Source of the DNA: Pseudomonas sp. H1h
Lineage (GTDB): Bacteria > Pseudomonadota > Gammaproteobacteria > Pseudomonadales > Pseudomonadaceae
Direction of reading: 5' to 3'
Length of the DNA: 64,000 bases
Assembly (NCBI RefSeq): GCF_000633255.1
Contig: NZ_AYMJ01000025.1
Coordinates: 62,001 to 126,000, forward strand
Under the pieces are notes generated by a model. That model saw nothing but the letters and a program-made list of their open reading frames with translations, was not told where the DNA came from and ran no database searches. The number at the start of each line of letters is the position of its first letter. Position 1 is the first letter of the stretch. Positions 43,720-52,822 of this stretch are shown here, piece by piece. The position numbers and the translations under genes are program-made.

Positions 43720-44872
43720 AGCCAAGATCGTGGAGTACCTGCGCATTGTGTTCACCGAGCTGAGGCCCGACCCATTCGGAACTGCCCGGTGTCTCAGAGA
43801 GTTTCGGCACGATGCCCGGCATCTTGAAAGGCTTGCCGTCCGGCAGTTTGGCCTGCAGGAACATCTCGCGCGCCAGGTATTGCGGATCGCTGAACATGTC
43901 CTCGGCGCTGAAGATCCGGCTGGCCGGCACCTCTGCCTGATTGAGCAGGTCGAGCACACTTTGCAGCGGCAGCGAATTGACCCAGCGGTCGATCACCCCA
44001 TACAACTCGTCACGCCGGGTATCACGCCCGTCGTTGCTCGCCAGCGTCGGGTCATTGGCCAGATCCTCGCGGCCGATGATCAGCATGAAGCGCTTGAAGA
44101 TCGCGTCGCCATTGGCACCGATCTGCACATGCTTGCCATCGGCGCTGGTGTGGATCGATGACGGCGTGATGCCCGGCATGATATTGCCGGTGCGCTCACG
44201 GATGAAACCGAACACGTCGAACTCCGGGACCATGCTTTCCATCATGGCGAAAATCGCCTCGTACAGCGCCACATCGACGACTTGGCCGACCCCGCCATTG
44301 ACTTCGCGATGACGCAGCGCCATCAGCGCACCGATCACGCCCCACAGCGCCGCAATCGAGTCACCGATGGAAATCCCGGTGCGCACTGGTGGTCGGTCTT
44401 CGAAACCGGTGATGTAGCGCAAACCGCCCATGGATTCGCCGACCGCGCCGAAGCCCGGTTGATCCTTCATCGGCCCGGTCTGGCCGAAGCCCGAGAGGCG
44501 CACCATCACCAGTTTCGGATTTAGCGCGTGCAGGGTTTCCCAGCTCAGCCCGAGTTTCTCCAGTACCCCGGGGCGAAAGTTCTCGATCAGGATGTCGGCT
44601 TCACCAAGCAGTTTTTTCAGGATTGCCAGGCCTTCGGGGTGTTTGAGGTTCAGTGTCAGCGATTTTTTGTTGCGCGCCTGAACGAACCACCACAACGAGG
44701 TGCCTTCATATAACTTGCGCCACTTGCGCAGTGGGTCGCCGCCGTCCGGCGATTCGATCTTGATCACTTCAGCGCCGAACTCGCCGCAAATGCGCGAGGC
44801 AAACGGCCCGGCAATCAACGTACCCAATTCAATGACTTTCACACCGCTGAGCGGTTTGTTGGCGAACGGCAT
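43673..44872 (-). CDS. CaiB/BaiF class III CoA-transferase
   Basis: A 399-residue transferase moving CoA between carboxylic acids. Class III features are the N-terminal LSGVKVIELGTLIAGPFASRI, RNKKSLTLNLKHPEG, the catalytic Asp in VVDVALYEAI and the later PASRIFSAEDMFSDPQY. The exact acyl donor and acceptor (formyl-, succinyl- or other) cannot be read off. The next gene on the strand is the binding protein, so the two may be cotranscribed. Confidence 0.92.
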   Translation of the reverse strand: MPFANKPLSGVKVIELGTLIAGPFASRICGEFGAEVIKIESPDGGDPLRKWRKLYEGTSLWWFVQARNKKSLTLNLKHPEGLAILKKLLGEADILIENFRPGVLEKLGLSWETLHALNPKLVMVRLSGFGQTGPMKDQPGFGAVGESMGGLRYITGFEDRPPVRTGISIGDSIAALWGVIGALMALRHREVNGGVGQVVDVALYEAIFAMMESMVPEFDVFGFIRERTGNIMPGITPSSIHTSADGKHVQIGANGDAIFKRFMLIIGREDLANDPTLASNDGRDTRRDELYGVIDRWVNSLPLQSVLDLLNQAEVPASRIFSAEDMFSDPQYLAREMFLQAKLPDGKPFKMPGIVPKLSETPGSSEWVGPQLGEHNAQVLHDLGYDEQQIARLRADGAI

Positions 44873-45018
44873 ACTGAATCCTGTAGGACAAGGCTGAGCG
44901 GATACAGCGTTTTAACATAGCCGGCCGTCAGACGCCGCAGGTTGATCGCCATCAATTCGATGATTGCCTACCGCATCGGTTAGACTTGCCGACTTTCCTC
45001 GTATCAAGAAGCCCGTTC

Positions 45019-45561
45019 ATGGCCCAGCCGTCTACCACCTACAAATTCGAACTGAACCTCACTGACCTCGACCGCAACGTCTACGAGAGCGTCAAGCAGA
45101 CCATCGCCCGTCACCCTTCGGAAACCGAAGAGCGCATGACCGTGCGGCTGCTGGCCTACGCCCTCTGGTACAACGAGTTGCTGTCGTTTGGCCGTGGTCT
45201 GTCGGACGTGGATGAACCTGCGCTGTGGGAAAAGAGCCTGGATGACCGTGTCCTGCACTGGATCGAAGTCGGCCAGCCGGACGCCGATCGTCTGACCTGG
45301 TGCTCGCGTCGCACCGAGCGCACCAGCCTGCTGGCCTATGGCAGCCTGCGTGTGTGGGAAGGCAAAGTCGTACCGGTGGCCAAGAACCTGAAAAACGTCA
45401 ACATCGCCGCCGTGCCGCAAGAAGTGCTGGAAACCCTGGCCAAGGACATGCCACGCGTCATCAAGTGGGACGTGATGATCAGCGAAGGCACGATCTTTGT
45501 CACCGACGACCGTGGTCAGCACGAAGTCCAACTGGAATGGCTGGCAGGCGAGCGCGGCTGA
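45019..45561 (+). CDS. yaeQ: YaeQ family protein
   Basis: A 180-residue protein from ATG 45019; the in-frame ATG at 44986 is an unsupported extension. Features are TTYKFELNLTDLDRNVYES, TEERMTVRLLAYALWYNE, and WCSRRTERTSLLAYG with the later VKWDVMISEGTIFVTDD. Structures of YaeQ show a PD-(D/E)XK nuclease-like fold. It was once proposed as an RfaH suppressor, and its actual function is not established. It is 54 bp upstream of recJ in the conserved Pseudomonas order. Confidence 0.93.
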   Translation: MAQPSTTYKFELNLTDLDRNVYESVKQTIARHPSETEERMTVRLLAYALWYNELLSFGRGLSDVDEPALWEKSLDDRVLHWIEVGQPDADRLTWCSRRTERTSLLAYGSLRVWEGKVVPVAKNLKNVNIAAVPQEVLETLAKDMPRVIKWDVMISEGTIFVTDDRGQHEVQLEWLAGERG

Positions 45562-45615
45562 TCCGGCGTCGCTACTGATTAATCCCACGTATTCAAGAGA
45601 AGTTTCCGTTACCCC

Positions 45616-47325
45616 ATGCGTATTGATCCTCGACCGTTGCCTGCCACTCTGCCGTTTCTCGGTGACCTGCCACCTCTGCTGACCCGTTTGTACGCGGCAC
45701 GGGGTGTGCAGTCCGAGGCGGAGCTGGATAAAAGTCTGGCGCGGCTGATTCCGTTCCAGCAGCTCAAGGGCATCGATGCGGCAGTGGAGCTGTTGGTGAC
45801 GGCGCTGGAGCAGCGCCAACGCATTCTGATCGTCGGCGACTTCGACGCCGACGGTGCGACGGCCAGTACGGTCGGCGTGCTCGGCTTGCGTCTGCTGGGC
45901 GCGGCGCATGTGGATTATCTGGTGCCGAACCGCTTCGAATACGGCTATGGCCTGACGCCGGAAATCGTCGAAGTCGCGCTGACCCGCGAGCCTCAGTTGC
46001 TGATCACCGTCGACAACGGCATCTCCAGCGTCGAAGGTGTGGCAGCGGCGAAAAAGGCTGGGCTCAAGGTATTGATCACCGATCACCACTTGCCCGGTGA
46101 TGAACTGCCGCTGGCCGATGCGCTGGTCAACCCGAACCAGCCTGGCTGCGAGTTTCCGAGCAAGGCACTGGCCGGGGTCGGGGTGATTTTCTACGTGTTG
46201 ATGGCCTTGCGCGCGCGCCTGCGCAGCCTCGGCTGGTACGAGAGCAAGCCACAGCCGAACATCGGCGAACTGCTCGATCTGGTGGCGCTGGGCAGCGTCG
46301 CCGACGTGGTGCCGCTGGACGCCAACAACCGGATTCTGGTGCATCAGGGCCTCGAGCGGATTCGCGCCGGGCGCGCACGGCCGGGGATCAAGGCGATTCT
46401 CGACGTCGCCAAGCGTGACGCAGCGCGCATCACGTCCACCGACTTGGGATTCATCGTCGGCCCGCGCCTGAACGCGGCGGGACGCCTCGACGACATGAGC
46501 CTGGGGATCGAATGCCTGCTGACCGCCGACGCCAACCTGGCGCGGGAAATGGCCGCGCAACTGGACGGCATGAACCAGGACCGCAAATCCATCGAGCAGG
46601 GCATGCAGCGTGAAGCGCTGGCCCAGCTCAAGGACTTGCCGGTGGAATCGATGCCGTTCGGCCTGTGCCTGTTCGATCCCGAGTGGCATCAGGGCGTCAT
46701 CGGCATTCTCGCCTCGCGGATGAAAGAGCGTTATTTCCGCCCGACCATTGCCTTCGCCGACGCCGGTGACGGCCTGCTCAAGGGCTCGGGGCGTTCGGTG
46801 CAGGGCTTCCACATTCGCGATGCCCTGAGCGTGGTGGCCGCGCAGCATCCGAACCTGATCGCCAAATACGGGGGGCACGCGATGGCCGCCGGCCTGACCT
46901 TGCCGCAGGAGAATTTTGCGCTGTTCGCCGAGGCATTCGACGCCGAGGTGCGCCGGCAACTTCGCGAAGAAGACCTGACCGGGCGCATGCTGTCGGATGG
47001 CACGCTGGCGGTGGAGGAATTCCACCTCGAACTGGCCCGCGCCCTGCGTCACGCCGGACCTTGGGGCCAGCACTTTCCGGAGCCGCTGTTCCATGGTGTG
47101 TTTCAGTTGGTCGAGCAGCGGGTGGTCGGCGAGCGGCACCTGAAAGTGGTGCTGAAAAGCGAGTGCGGTTCGGTGAAGCTGGATGGCATTGCGTTTGGTA
47201 TTGACCGTGATGTCTGGCCGAACCCGACGATTCAATGGGTCGAGCTGGCCTACAAGCTCGACGTCAACGAATTTCGTGGCAACGAGACGGTGCAATTGAT
47301 GATTGCCCACATCGAACCGCGTTGA
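45616..47325 (+). CDS. recJ: Single-stranded-DNA-specific exonuclease RecJ
   Basis: 5'-3' exonuclease for RecF-pathway recombination and mismatch and base-excision repair. It has 569 residues. DHH-family motifs are IVGDFDADGATAS (motif I), ITVDNGISS, VLITDHHLPGDELP (DHH motif) and VALGSVADVVPL. The DHHA1 domain has GGHAMAAGLTL, and a C-terminal OB-like part follows. It follows yaeQ and ends at a REP pair. Confidence 0.97.
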   Translation: MRIDPRPLPATLPFLGDLPPLLTRLYAARGVQSEAELDKSLARLIPFQQLKGIDAAVELLVTALEQRQRILIVGDFDADGATASTVGVLGLRLLGAAHVDYLVPNRFEYGYGLTPEIVEVALTREPQLLITVDNGISSVEGVAAAKKAGLKVLITDHHLPGDELPLADALVNPNQPGCEFPSKALAGVGVIFYVLMALRARLRSLGWYESKPQPNIGELLDLVALGSVADVVPLDANNRILVHQGLERIRAGRARPGIKAILDVAKRDAARITSTDLGFIVGPRLNAAGRLDDMSLGIECLLTADANLAREMAAQLDGMNQDRKSIEQGMQREALAQLKDLPVESMPFGLCLFDPEWHQGVIGILASRMKERYFRPTIAFADAGDGLLKGSGRSVQGFHIRDALSVVAAQHPNLIAKYGGHAMAAGLTLPQENFALFAEAFDAEVRRQLREEDLTGRMLSDGTLAVEEFHLELARALRHAGPWGQHFPEPLFHGVFQLVEQRVVGERHLKVVLKSECGSVKLDGIAFGIDRDVWPNPTIQWVELAYKLDVNEFRGNETVQLMIAHIEPR

Positions 47326-47330
47326 CCCCA

Positions 47331-47397
47331 TTCGCGAGCAGGTTCGCTCCCTCCGGTACGGTGTTGCCCTTGTGGGAGCGAGCCTGCTCGCGAAGGC
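47331..47397. repeat. REP palindrome pair after recJ
   Basis: Inverted core (CGCGAGCAGGTTCGCTCCC) and direct core (TGTGGGAGCGAGCCTGCTCG), close together, immediately after the recJ stop. Confidence 0.88.
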
Positions 47398-47593
47398 GGT
47401 CTTTCACACACAGAATCACTCTGAACCCTGCCTCATCCCCAGTTGTCGACTAGGCTCTAAGCACTGCTTGATTGGCCTTGTGACGTCTTGTCGAATGTTT
47501 TGCCCGCGGGGGCGGGTGCTGCACCTTTTCCTGTCACTCGTCGACTTTTCAAACAGAACCCTGGAGCCTGCCCACTGATTTGAGAGGTGCCCC

Positions 47594-48700
47594 ATGAGTC
47601 TGCTGCTCGAACCCTTTACCCTTCGCCAACTGACCCTGCCCAACCGCATCGCCGTGTCGCCGATGTGCCAGTATTCCAGCGTCGACGGTCTGGCCAACGA
47701 CTGGCATCTGGTGCACCTGGGCAGCCGCGCGGTGGGCGGCGCCGGCCTGGTCTTCACCGAGGCCACGGCGGTCACCGCCGACGGGCGGATCACCGCCGAA
47801 GACCTCGGTTTGTGGAACGATGAACAGATTGAACCGCTGCAACGCATCACCCGTTTCATCACCGCCCAAGGCGCAGTCGCCGGCATTCAACTGGCCCACG
47901 CCGGGCGCAAGGCCAGCACCCATCGGCCGTGGCTCGGCAAGCATGGCAGCGTCAAACTGGACGATGGCGGCTGGACCCCGGTCGGGCCATCGCCCATCGC
48001 CTTCGACCCGCAACACACACAACCGAAACAACTCGATGAAGCGCAGATCGGCGAGGTCATTCAAGCCTTCGTCGCCGCTGCCAAGCGCGCGCTGACTGCA
48101 GGTTTCAGTGTGGTCGAGGTGCATGCCGCCCACGGTTATCTGCTGCATCAGTTTCTTTCGCCGCTGAGCAATCAGCGCCGCGATCAATACGGTGGTTCGT
48201 TCGAAAACCGCATTCGGCTGGTGCTGCAAGTCACCGAGGCCGTTCGCGAGGTATGGCCGGAAGAGTTGCCGGTGTTCGTGCGCGTATCGGCCACCGACTG
48301 GGTTGAGGACGGCTGGAACCCGGATGAAACCGTGGAACTGGCACGCCGTCTCAAGGCGCTGGGGGTGGATCTGATTGACGTCTCGTCCGGTGGCACCGCC
48401 GCCAACGCCGAAATACCGGTCGGGCCGGGTTATCAAACGCGCTTCGCCGAACGGGTGCGCAAGGAGTCAGGCATCGCCACTGGCACCGTGGGCATGATTA
48501 CCGAACCGGCGCAGGCCGAGCACATTCTGCGCACCTGCCAGGCCGACATCATCTTCCTCGCCCGCGAGCTGCTGCGTGACCCGTACTGGCCGTTGCACGC
48601 CGACGATGATCTGGGCGGGCGCAAAGCGGTGTGGCCGGCGCAATACCAGCGTGCGACCCATCGTGATCAGCCGATTCACGAATCCGATCTGCGTGATTGA
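47594..48700 (+). CDS. xenA: XenA-type NADPH:flavin oxidoreductase (old yellow enzyme family)
   Basis: A 368-residue FMN enzyme of the YqjM/XenA class of old yellow enzymes, which reduces activated C=C bonds and nitro groups. Cys25 in SPMCQYSS is the class-defining residue near the flavin. HAGRKAST and the FMN-contact EVHAAHGYLLHQFLSPLSN and YGGSFENRIRL are present. The second His/His/Tyr pattern is consistent with this class. The physiological substrate is unknown. A strong terminator follows. Confidence 0.92.
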   Translation: MSLLLEPFTLRQLTLPNRIAVSPMCQYSSVDGLANDWHLVHLGSRAVGGAGLVFTEATAVTADGRITAEDLGLWNDEQIEPLQRITRFITAQGAVAGIQLAHAGRKASTHRPWLGKHGSVKLDDGGWTPVGPSPIAFDPQHTQPKQLDEAQIGEVIQAFVAAAKRALTAGFSVVEVHAAHGYLLHQFLSPLSNQRRDQYGGSFENRIRLVLQVTEAVREVWPEELPVFVRVSATDWVEDGWNPDETVELARRLKALGVDLIDVSSGGTAANAEIPVGPGYQTRFAERVRKESGIATGTVGMITEPAQAEHILRTCQADIIFLARELLRDPYWPLHADDDLGGRKAVWPAQYQRATHRDQPIHESDLRD

Positions 48701-48723
48701 TTCCAGGCCTGAGTAACGTTTAT

Positions 48724-48754
48724 AAAAACCCGCCATTGAACCGGCGGGTTTTTT
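48724..48754 (+). terminator. Intrinsic terminator after xenA
   Basis: AACCCGCC / GGCGGGTT stem with an 8-base loop, A-rich before and TTTTTT after. Confidence 0.92.
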
Positions 48755-48784
48755 CTGGCCTGCCATTTGCCAAGGAAGTCGAGC

Positions 48785-49318
48785 ATGTTGATCGAACGGG
48801 AACTGACCGAATACGACTTGCCGTTGCTGGCGCAGATCGACCGCAGCGAGTTGGTGGAGCAATGCTATCGCCTGGAAAACGGCGTGCTGGTGCTTTACCC
48901 GGCGCATTTCGACATGCGCGGCTGGCCCGAGGGCGAAGCCGAAGAGAACGCGAGGACGCTGAAGGAGTGCTTGTGGCGAGGTGGTTGGTTGTATGGGGCT
49001 TTCGATGGGCAGGCGCTGGTCGCGGCGGTGGTTGTGGACAGCCGGGTTATCCACAATCAGAAACTGAGCATGCGGCAGTTGAAATTCCTGCACATCAGCC
49101 GCGACTGCCGTGGGCAGGGTCTGGGGGCGAAGTTGTTTGCGCTGGCCTGTGAGCAGGGGCGGCGATTCGGTGCCGAGGCGTTGTATGTCTCAGCCACCGA
49201 GTCGCGCAATACCGTGGAGTTCTATCAGCGCCAGGGCTGCCGGTTGGTTGATCAGGCGGATCCCGAGTTGTTTGATCAGGAGCCCAAAGACATTCATCTG
49301 TATTGCCCGCTGAACTGA
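48785..49318 (+). CDS. GNAT family N-acetyltransferase
   Basis: A 177-residue protein from ATG 48785 with AGGA 8 bp upstream; a TTG at 48767 is not supported. GNAT features are motif A ISRDCRGQGLGAKLFALAC for acetyl-CoA binding and VSATESRNTVEFYQRQGC as motif B. The acceptor is unknown. It is monocistronic between the xenA terminator and a REP pair. Confidence 0.9.
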   Translation: MLIERELTEYDLPLLAQIDRSELVEQCYRLENGVLVLYPAHFDMRGWPEGEAEENARTLKECLWRGGWLYGAFDGQALVAAVVVDSRVIHNQKLSMRQLKFLHISRDCRGQGLGAKLFALACEQGRRFGAEALYVSATESRNTVEFYQRQGCRLVDQADPELFDQEPKDIHLYCPLN

Positions 49319-49358
49319 CGCAGTACCTTCAATTTCCGAGGGTGAATGTGCTGAAGCT

Positions 49359-49455
49359 TTCGCGAGCAAGCCCGCTCCGACTGTGGCTCTGTACCGGTCA
49401 CAAACTGTGTGATCGACCCAGATCCACAGTGGGAGCGGGCTTGCTCGCGAAGAGG
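49359..49455. repeat. REP palindrome pair between convergent GNAT and opgD genes
   Basis: Inverted core (CGCGAGCAAGCCCGCTCC) and direct core (GTGGGAGCGGGCTTGCTCGC) about 55 bp apart, ending about 20 bp before the opgD stop. Confidence 0.9.
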
Positions 49456-49477
49456 CCCGCGCAGGCGCCTCAAATCA

Positions 49478-51106
49478 TCAAGGATACTTGCGCTTGTCCG
49501 GCGCCGGCGGGAAGTACTGGTACAACCAGGTCTCGCTCAACGTGCGGTCATTGGTGCGGATGAACAACCGCAGCTCGACCGGCTCAACACTGTCATTGGT
49601 CGGATACCAGTCGAACAGGATCCGGTACCCCTTGATGTCATCCAGCACCAGCACGCTGAAATCCTGCACCTTGCCGTTGGAGCACGTCACCACGGGCTCG
49701 ATCCCGGTGCCTTGCGGCAGGCGATCCAGGCCGCCACCGGTGAAGTCCACGGCGAAACGACGGGCCCAGACCGGCGGGTAATGCTCGCCCGGTGCCCAGC
49801 CTTCGACGAATCCACCCATGCCAGAGCGTGTCGCATGCACCCGCGCCAGCGGCGTGCCGACTGGCGGCAGGGCGCTCCAGTAGAGCTTGTAGCCGTAATT
49901 CAGCGAATCACCGGCCGCCACCGGTTTCTTCGGCGTCCAGAACGCAACGATGTTGTCGAGAGTCTCGCCGGTGGTAGGGATTTCCAGCAGATCGATAGAG
50001 CCTTCACCCCACGCGGTGGTCGGTTCGACCCACAGGCTCGGGCGCTTGCTGTACCAGTCGACGGTGTCCTGATAATTGGCGAATTCGTGGTCGGTCTGCA
50101 CCAGACCGAAGCCTTTCGGATCGGTATCGGCAAACGCGTTGAATTGCAGGGTCGCCGGGTTGTTCAACGGTCGGCAGATCCACTCGCCATTGCCGCGCCA
50201 CATCGCCAGGCGATCGGAGTCGTGGATCTGCGGGTGAATGGTGTCGCACATGCGGCGTTCGTGGGTGCCGCAGCTGAACATGCTGGTCATCGGTGCGATG
50301 CCCAGTTGTTCAATGGCGGTACGTGCGTTGATGTGGGCGTCGATCTCCATTACCACGCGCTCGGCCTGGCAATCGATGTCGAAGCGATACGCACCAGTGG
50401 CGCTCGGCGAATCGAGCAGGGCGTAGACCACAAAGCGCGTGGCGTTCTGCTCCGGGGTTTCGAACCAGAACTTGGTGAAGTCAGGGAATTCTTCGCGCTT
50501 CTTCGCGTAGGTGTCGACGGCCAGGCCACGGGCCGAGAGGCCATATTGGCCAGTGGCGTCCACCGCGCGGAAATAACTGGCGCCGAGGAACGACACCACG
50601 TCGTGGCGATCCAGCTCCGGGGCCTTGAACAGTTTGAAGCCGGCAAAGCCCAGGTCGCCCTTGAGCTGCTGGGTGTCGACCGAGGTGTTCTCGTAGTTGA
50701 ACAGCGTCGGGCGGAAATGCACTTCGCGGGCGGTACGGGTCTTGGGATCGACGCTGTACATGCGCACCGGCTGACGGAAACCCATGCCGACGTGGAAGAA
50801 CTGCACATCCAGCTGACCCTTGTTCTCTTTCCACAGCGAATGATCGGCGTCGTAGCGGATCGCGTTGAAGTTCTGCGGGGTCATGGTCGCCAGTGTTGGC
50901 GGCAGCACCTGTTTAGTGTCCTGATAGGCCGAGCCGGCCAATTGCTTGGCCTGGCGCTTGAGCGCTTCGAAGTCGAAAGCCTGGGCCTCGCCATCGGCGG
51001 CACCGCCGTTGGCCGCCCAGGCACGGGCGGCCAGCAGGCCGGAAGCCGAGAGACCGGTATAAGCCGCTATGGCCATCGACGCTTTGAGCAAATTCCTGCG
51101 GTGCAT
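49478..51106 (-). CDS. opgD: Glucans biosynthesis protein D, Tat-exported
   Basis: Periplasmic protein of osmoregulated periplasmic glucan (OPG) synthesis that trims or shapes the glucan backbone. It has 542 residues from ATG 51106; the frame upstream to 51196 has no signal character. The Tat signal is RRNLLKASMAIAAYTGL. MdoG/OpgD-family segments include FEALKRQAKQLAGSAYQDTK and YFRAVDATGQYGLSARGLAV. It has no opgGH neighbours here, as is usual for opgD. Confidence 0.95.
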   Translation of the reverse strand: MHRRNLLKASMAIAAYTGLSASGLLAARAWAANGGAADGEAQAFDFEALKRQAKQLAGSAYQDTKQVLPPTLATMTPQNFNAIRYDADHSLWKENKGQLDVQFFHVGMGFRQPVRMYSVDPKTRTAREVHFRPTLFNYENTSVDTQQLKGDLGFAGFKLFKAPELDRHDVVSFLGASYFRAVDATGQYGLSARGLAVDTYAKKREEFPDFTKFWFETPEQNATRFVVYALLDSPSATGAYRFDIDCQAERVVMEIDAHINARTAIEQLGIAPMTSMFSCGTHERRMCDTIHPQIHDSDRLAMWRGNGEWICRPLNNPATLQFNAFADTDPKGFGLVQTDHEFANYQDTVDWYSKRPSLWVEPTTAWGEGSIDLLEIPTTGETLDNIVAFWTPKKPVAAGDSLNYGYKLYWSALPPVGTPLARVHATRSGMGGFVEGWAPGEHYPPVWARRFAVDFTGGGLDRLPQGTGIEPVVTCSNGKVQDFSVLVLDDIKGYRILFDWYPTNDSVEPVELRLFIRTNDRTLSETWLYQYFPPAPDKRKYP

Positions 51107-51500
51107 AAATACAACCTGTCGTGAGCAATCCCGCGCCTTTCCTGGCACGTGCTGGATCAGAAATAACGGTTCGGACAAGCCTTCGGCCAAACGCAACGGA
51201 CTATAAACAGATGCCCGCTAGCTTAAACGGTTCGCTCGCGTTGCAAAATTCGTTGATTCACCGCGCCAGTGTGTCAATGAAACAAGACATGTCGGTTAAA
51301 TATCTGACAAGTCTTTCTGATTTACAGGGCATATCTGCTTTTCTCGACTAATTACTCTAAAAACAGCTTTTCAGCACCGATTAACTTCCTGTTCTATGGG
51401 CATGGCCGGCCCGACCGGCAGGGCACACGGCGCTGCTGTAAGGGGCAGGGCGATGTGGTGATCAAGCAGTTCTTTGACGTATTAGAGAAGGACATCGTCC
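51107..51500. other. 394-bp gap upstream of opgD and a 61-aa gene
   Basis: I see no gene. It should hold the opgD promoter (minus strand) and the promoter of the small gene at 51501. A short GC hairpin, GCCGG/CCGGC, lies at 51405-51419. The middle section (about 51240-51370) is AT-rich. Confidence 0.45.
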
Positions 51501-51686
51501 ATGGCAAAAGTACAAGACATCACCGAAATGCTCGGCATCTTTCCCTGCCTGAGCATCGGACGCAGAAGGCGTCGATTGAGCTCCGAGGAATTGAAACTGG
51601 TAGAGCGCTATCGCGAGTTGTCGGAGAGCGACCGGATTGCGATGAGGTATCTGGTGGATGCGATGCGCAGTGTTTCGCGGTTCTAG
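51501..51686 (+). CDS. Small basic conserved-looking protein, unknown function
   Basis: A 61-residue protein starting at ATG with GAAGGA about 8 bp upstream. It has a hydrophobic N-terminal part (ITEMLGIFPCLSIG), a run of five arginines (GRRRRRLSS) and a predicted helical C-terminal half ending MRSVSRF. I do not recognise the family. The good ribosome site and Pseudomonas-like codon use argue that it is real. It lies at the edge of the deletion-scarred patch. Confidence 0.55.
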   Translation: MAKVQDITEMLGIFPCLSIGRRRRRLSSEELKLVERYRELSESDRIAMRYLVDAMRSVSRF

Positions 51687-51838
51687 CGCTGGCGGAGGTA
51701 CAGTGAAAACCCCATGGCTTTTACGGTGGCCAGATCAATCAAATTGCCTGCGTCGGCATCGGCGATGCCGGCATGAATGGCTTTCTGAAGCTCGGGATCG
51801 TCGTTTGGTTTCAGGCAAGAGATAGCAAAGCTAGAACC
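51683..51838 (-). pseudogene. C-terminal relic of an antitoxin-like protein
   Basis: On the minus strand the frame from about 51838 to the stop 51683-51685 reads ...SFAISCLKPNDDPELQKAI then HAGIADADAGNLIDLATVK. The DDPEL..AI..G.ADA.AG..I....VK pattern resembles the C-terminal part of small type II antitoxins. It has no start codon, and an in-frame TGA lies just upstream, so it is a fragment. The assignment is tentative. Confidence 0.35.
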
Positions 51839-52006
51839 GTTTCAAGCTTCCTCAGATTGAGGATCATCTGAATTCAACTCGCTAGAGGGGGACACGCTAA
51901 ACCTGTGGCGAGCCGAGTGGCGTTCGAAGTCGGAATCTTCCTGTCGAAACGGTAACGCCGGAAGGCCCGCGCCACACGGCCCGCCATAAAGCAGAACTGA
52001 TGTTGA
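51839..52006. other. Unassigned sequence inside the scarred patch
   Basis: About 170 bp between two gene relics. I see no recognisable coding remnant on either strand. It completes the 520-bp stretch (51687-52206) without an intact gene. Confidence 0.4.
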
Positions 52007-52201
52007 GAGACAGCATGCAAGCACCGTTTTGTTGGAGACAGTTTCAGCGTCAATGATGAAATCACCACGGATGGTCGCTGGAATGTTTTGGTTGTAGATG
52101 ATTTGTTTGATAGTGGGGCGTCGATGGACGCGGCTTGTGCTGTTTTGCGTAAATATCCGAAGGTGGGGAAGATTTACGTAGCAGCGCTGACTTGGAAGTG
52201 A
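52007..52201 (+). pseudogene. C-terminal stump of a ComF-like phosphoribosyltransferase
   Basis: An open frame of 64 codons with no start, ending TGA 52199-52201. From 52025 it reads RFVGDSFSVNDEITTDGRW, then NVLVVDDLFDSGAS, the PRPP-binding signature of phosphoribosyltransferases. The tail is VLRKYPKVGKIYVAALTWK. Only the last third of a normal domain (about 200 residues or more) remains, so the gene is 5'-deleted. Its stop is 5 bp before the ATG of the intact SLOG-like gene, consistent with a former operon. Confidence 0.7.
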
Positions 52202-52206
52202 CCTCA

Positions 52207-52764
52207 ATGACAACTGTATTTATTGCCGGCTCTATCAACATCAAGAACCTTGATCCGAAGGTTAAAGAGCGCATCAATAATATCGTTGCGTCGGATTTTG
52301 AAGTGGTGGTGGGTGATGCAGGTGGCGCCGATACTTCCATTCAGGAGCACCTGTTGAGCCTCGAACGATCCAGAACCACGGTGTTCTGCAGCGGTTCAAC
52401 GCCGCGCAATAACCTTGGGCAGTGGCCCGCCAGAACAGTCGACTCCAAACATTCCAAAGGATCGAGAGCATTCTTCACTGAGAAAGACGTAGTCATGGCC
52501 GAAGCGGCTGACTACGGCTTGATGATCTGGGATGCAAAGAGCACCGGCACGCTCAGCAACGTCATTGAACTGTTGTCGAGAAAGAAGAAGTCCCTTGTTT
52601 TCGTCAACAAGGAAAAGGAATTCAAAGTGGTCGGAGACGTCAATCAGCTCGAAGAGTTGATTGCTTTCATGTCCGATCACGCCAAGCAAAAAGCCAACGA
52701 AAAAATCAAACTGTTCGACCGTATTTCCTTGTTGAAGCACGATCAGGCAGAGCTTTCTTTTTGA
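52207..52764 (+). CDS. SLOG-like Rossmann-fold protein, unknown function
   Basis: A 185-residue cytoplasmic protein. The N-terminus MTTVFIAGSINIKNLD and the loop VVVGDAGGADTSIQ (GDAGGAD at 36-42) resemble SLOG/DUF2493-type proteins that bind nucleotide-derived ligands. A later segment (GLMIWDAKSTGTLSNVIEL) fits a second nucleotide-contacting loop. The start is ATG 52207. It follows the phosphoribosyltransferase stump by 5 bp, so it may now lack its original promoter and partner. The family assignment is by pattern only. Confidence 0.65.
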   Translation: MTTVFIAGSINIKNLDPKVKERINNIVASDFEVVVGDAGGADTSIQEHLLSLERSRTTVFCSGSTPRNNLGQWPARTVDSKHSKGSRAFFTEKDVVMAEAADYGLMIWDAKSTGTLSNVIELLSRKKKSLVFVNKEKEFKVVGDVNQLEELIAFMSDHAKQKANEKIKLFDRISLLKHDQAELSF

Positions 52765-52822
52765 TGTTTTGTTCTCGCTTTCCTGAACCCCGGCACCTGG
52801 TCAGTGCCGGGATCAAAAACTC

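Noticed and set aside
51842..52213. A 123-codon minus-strand frame across the scarred patch
   Set aside because: It shows no family features or ribosome site, and it overlaps the phosphoribosyltransferase stump, which explains the DNA better.
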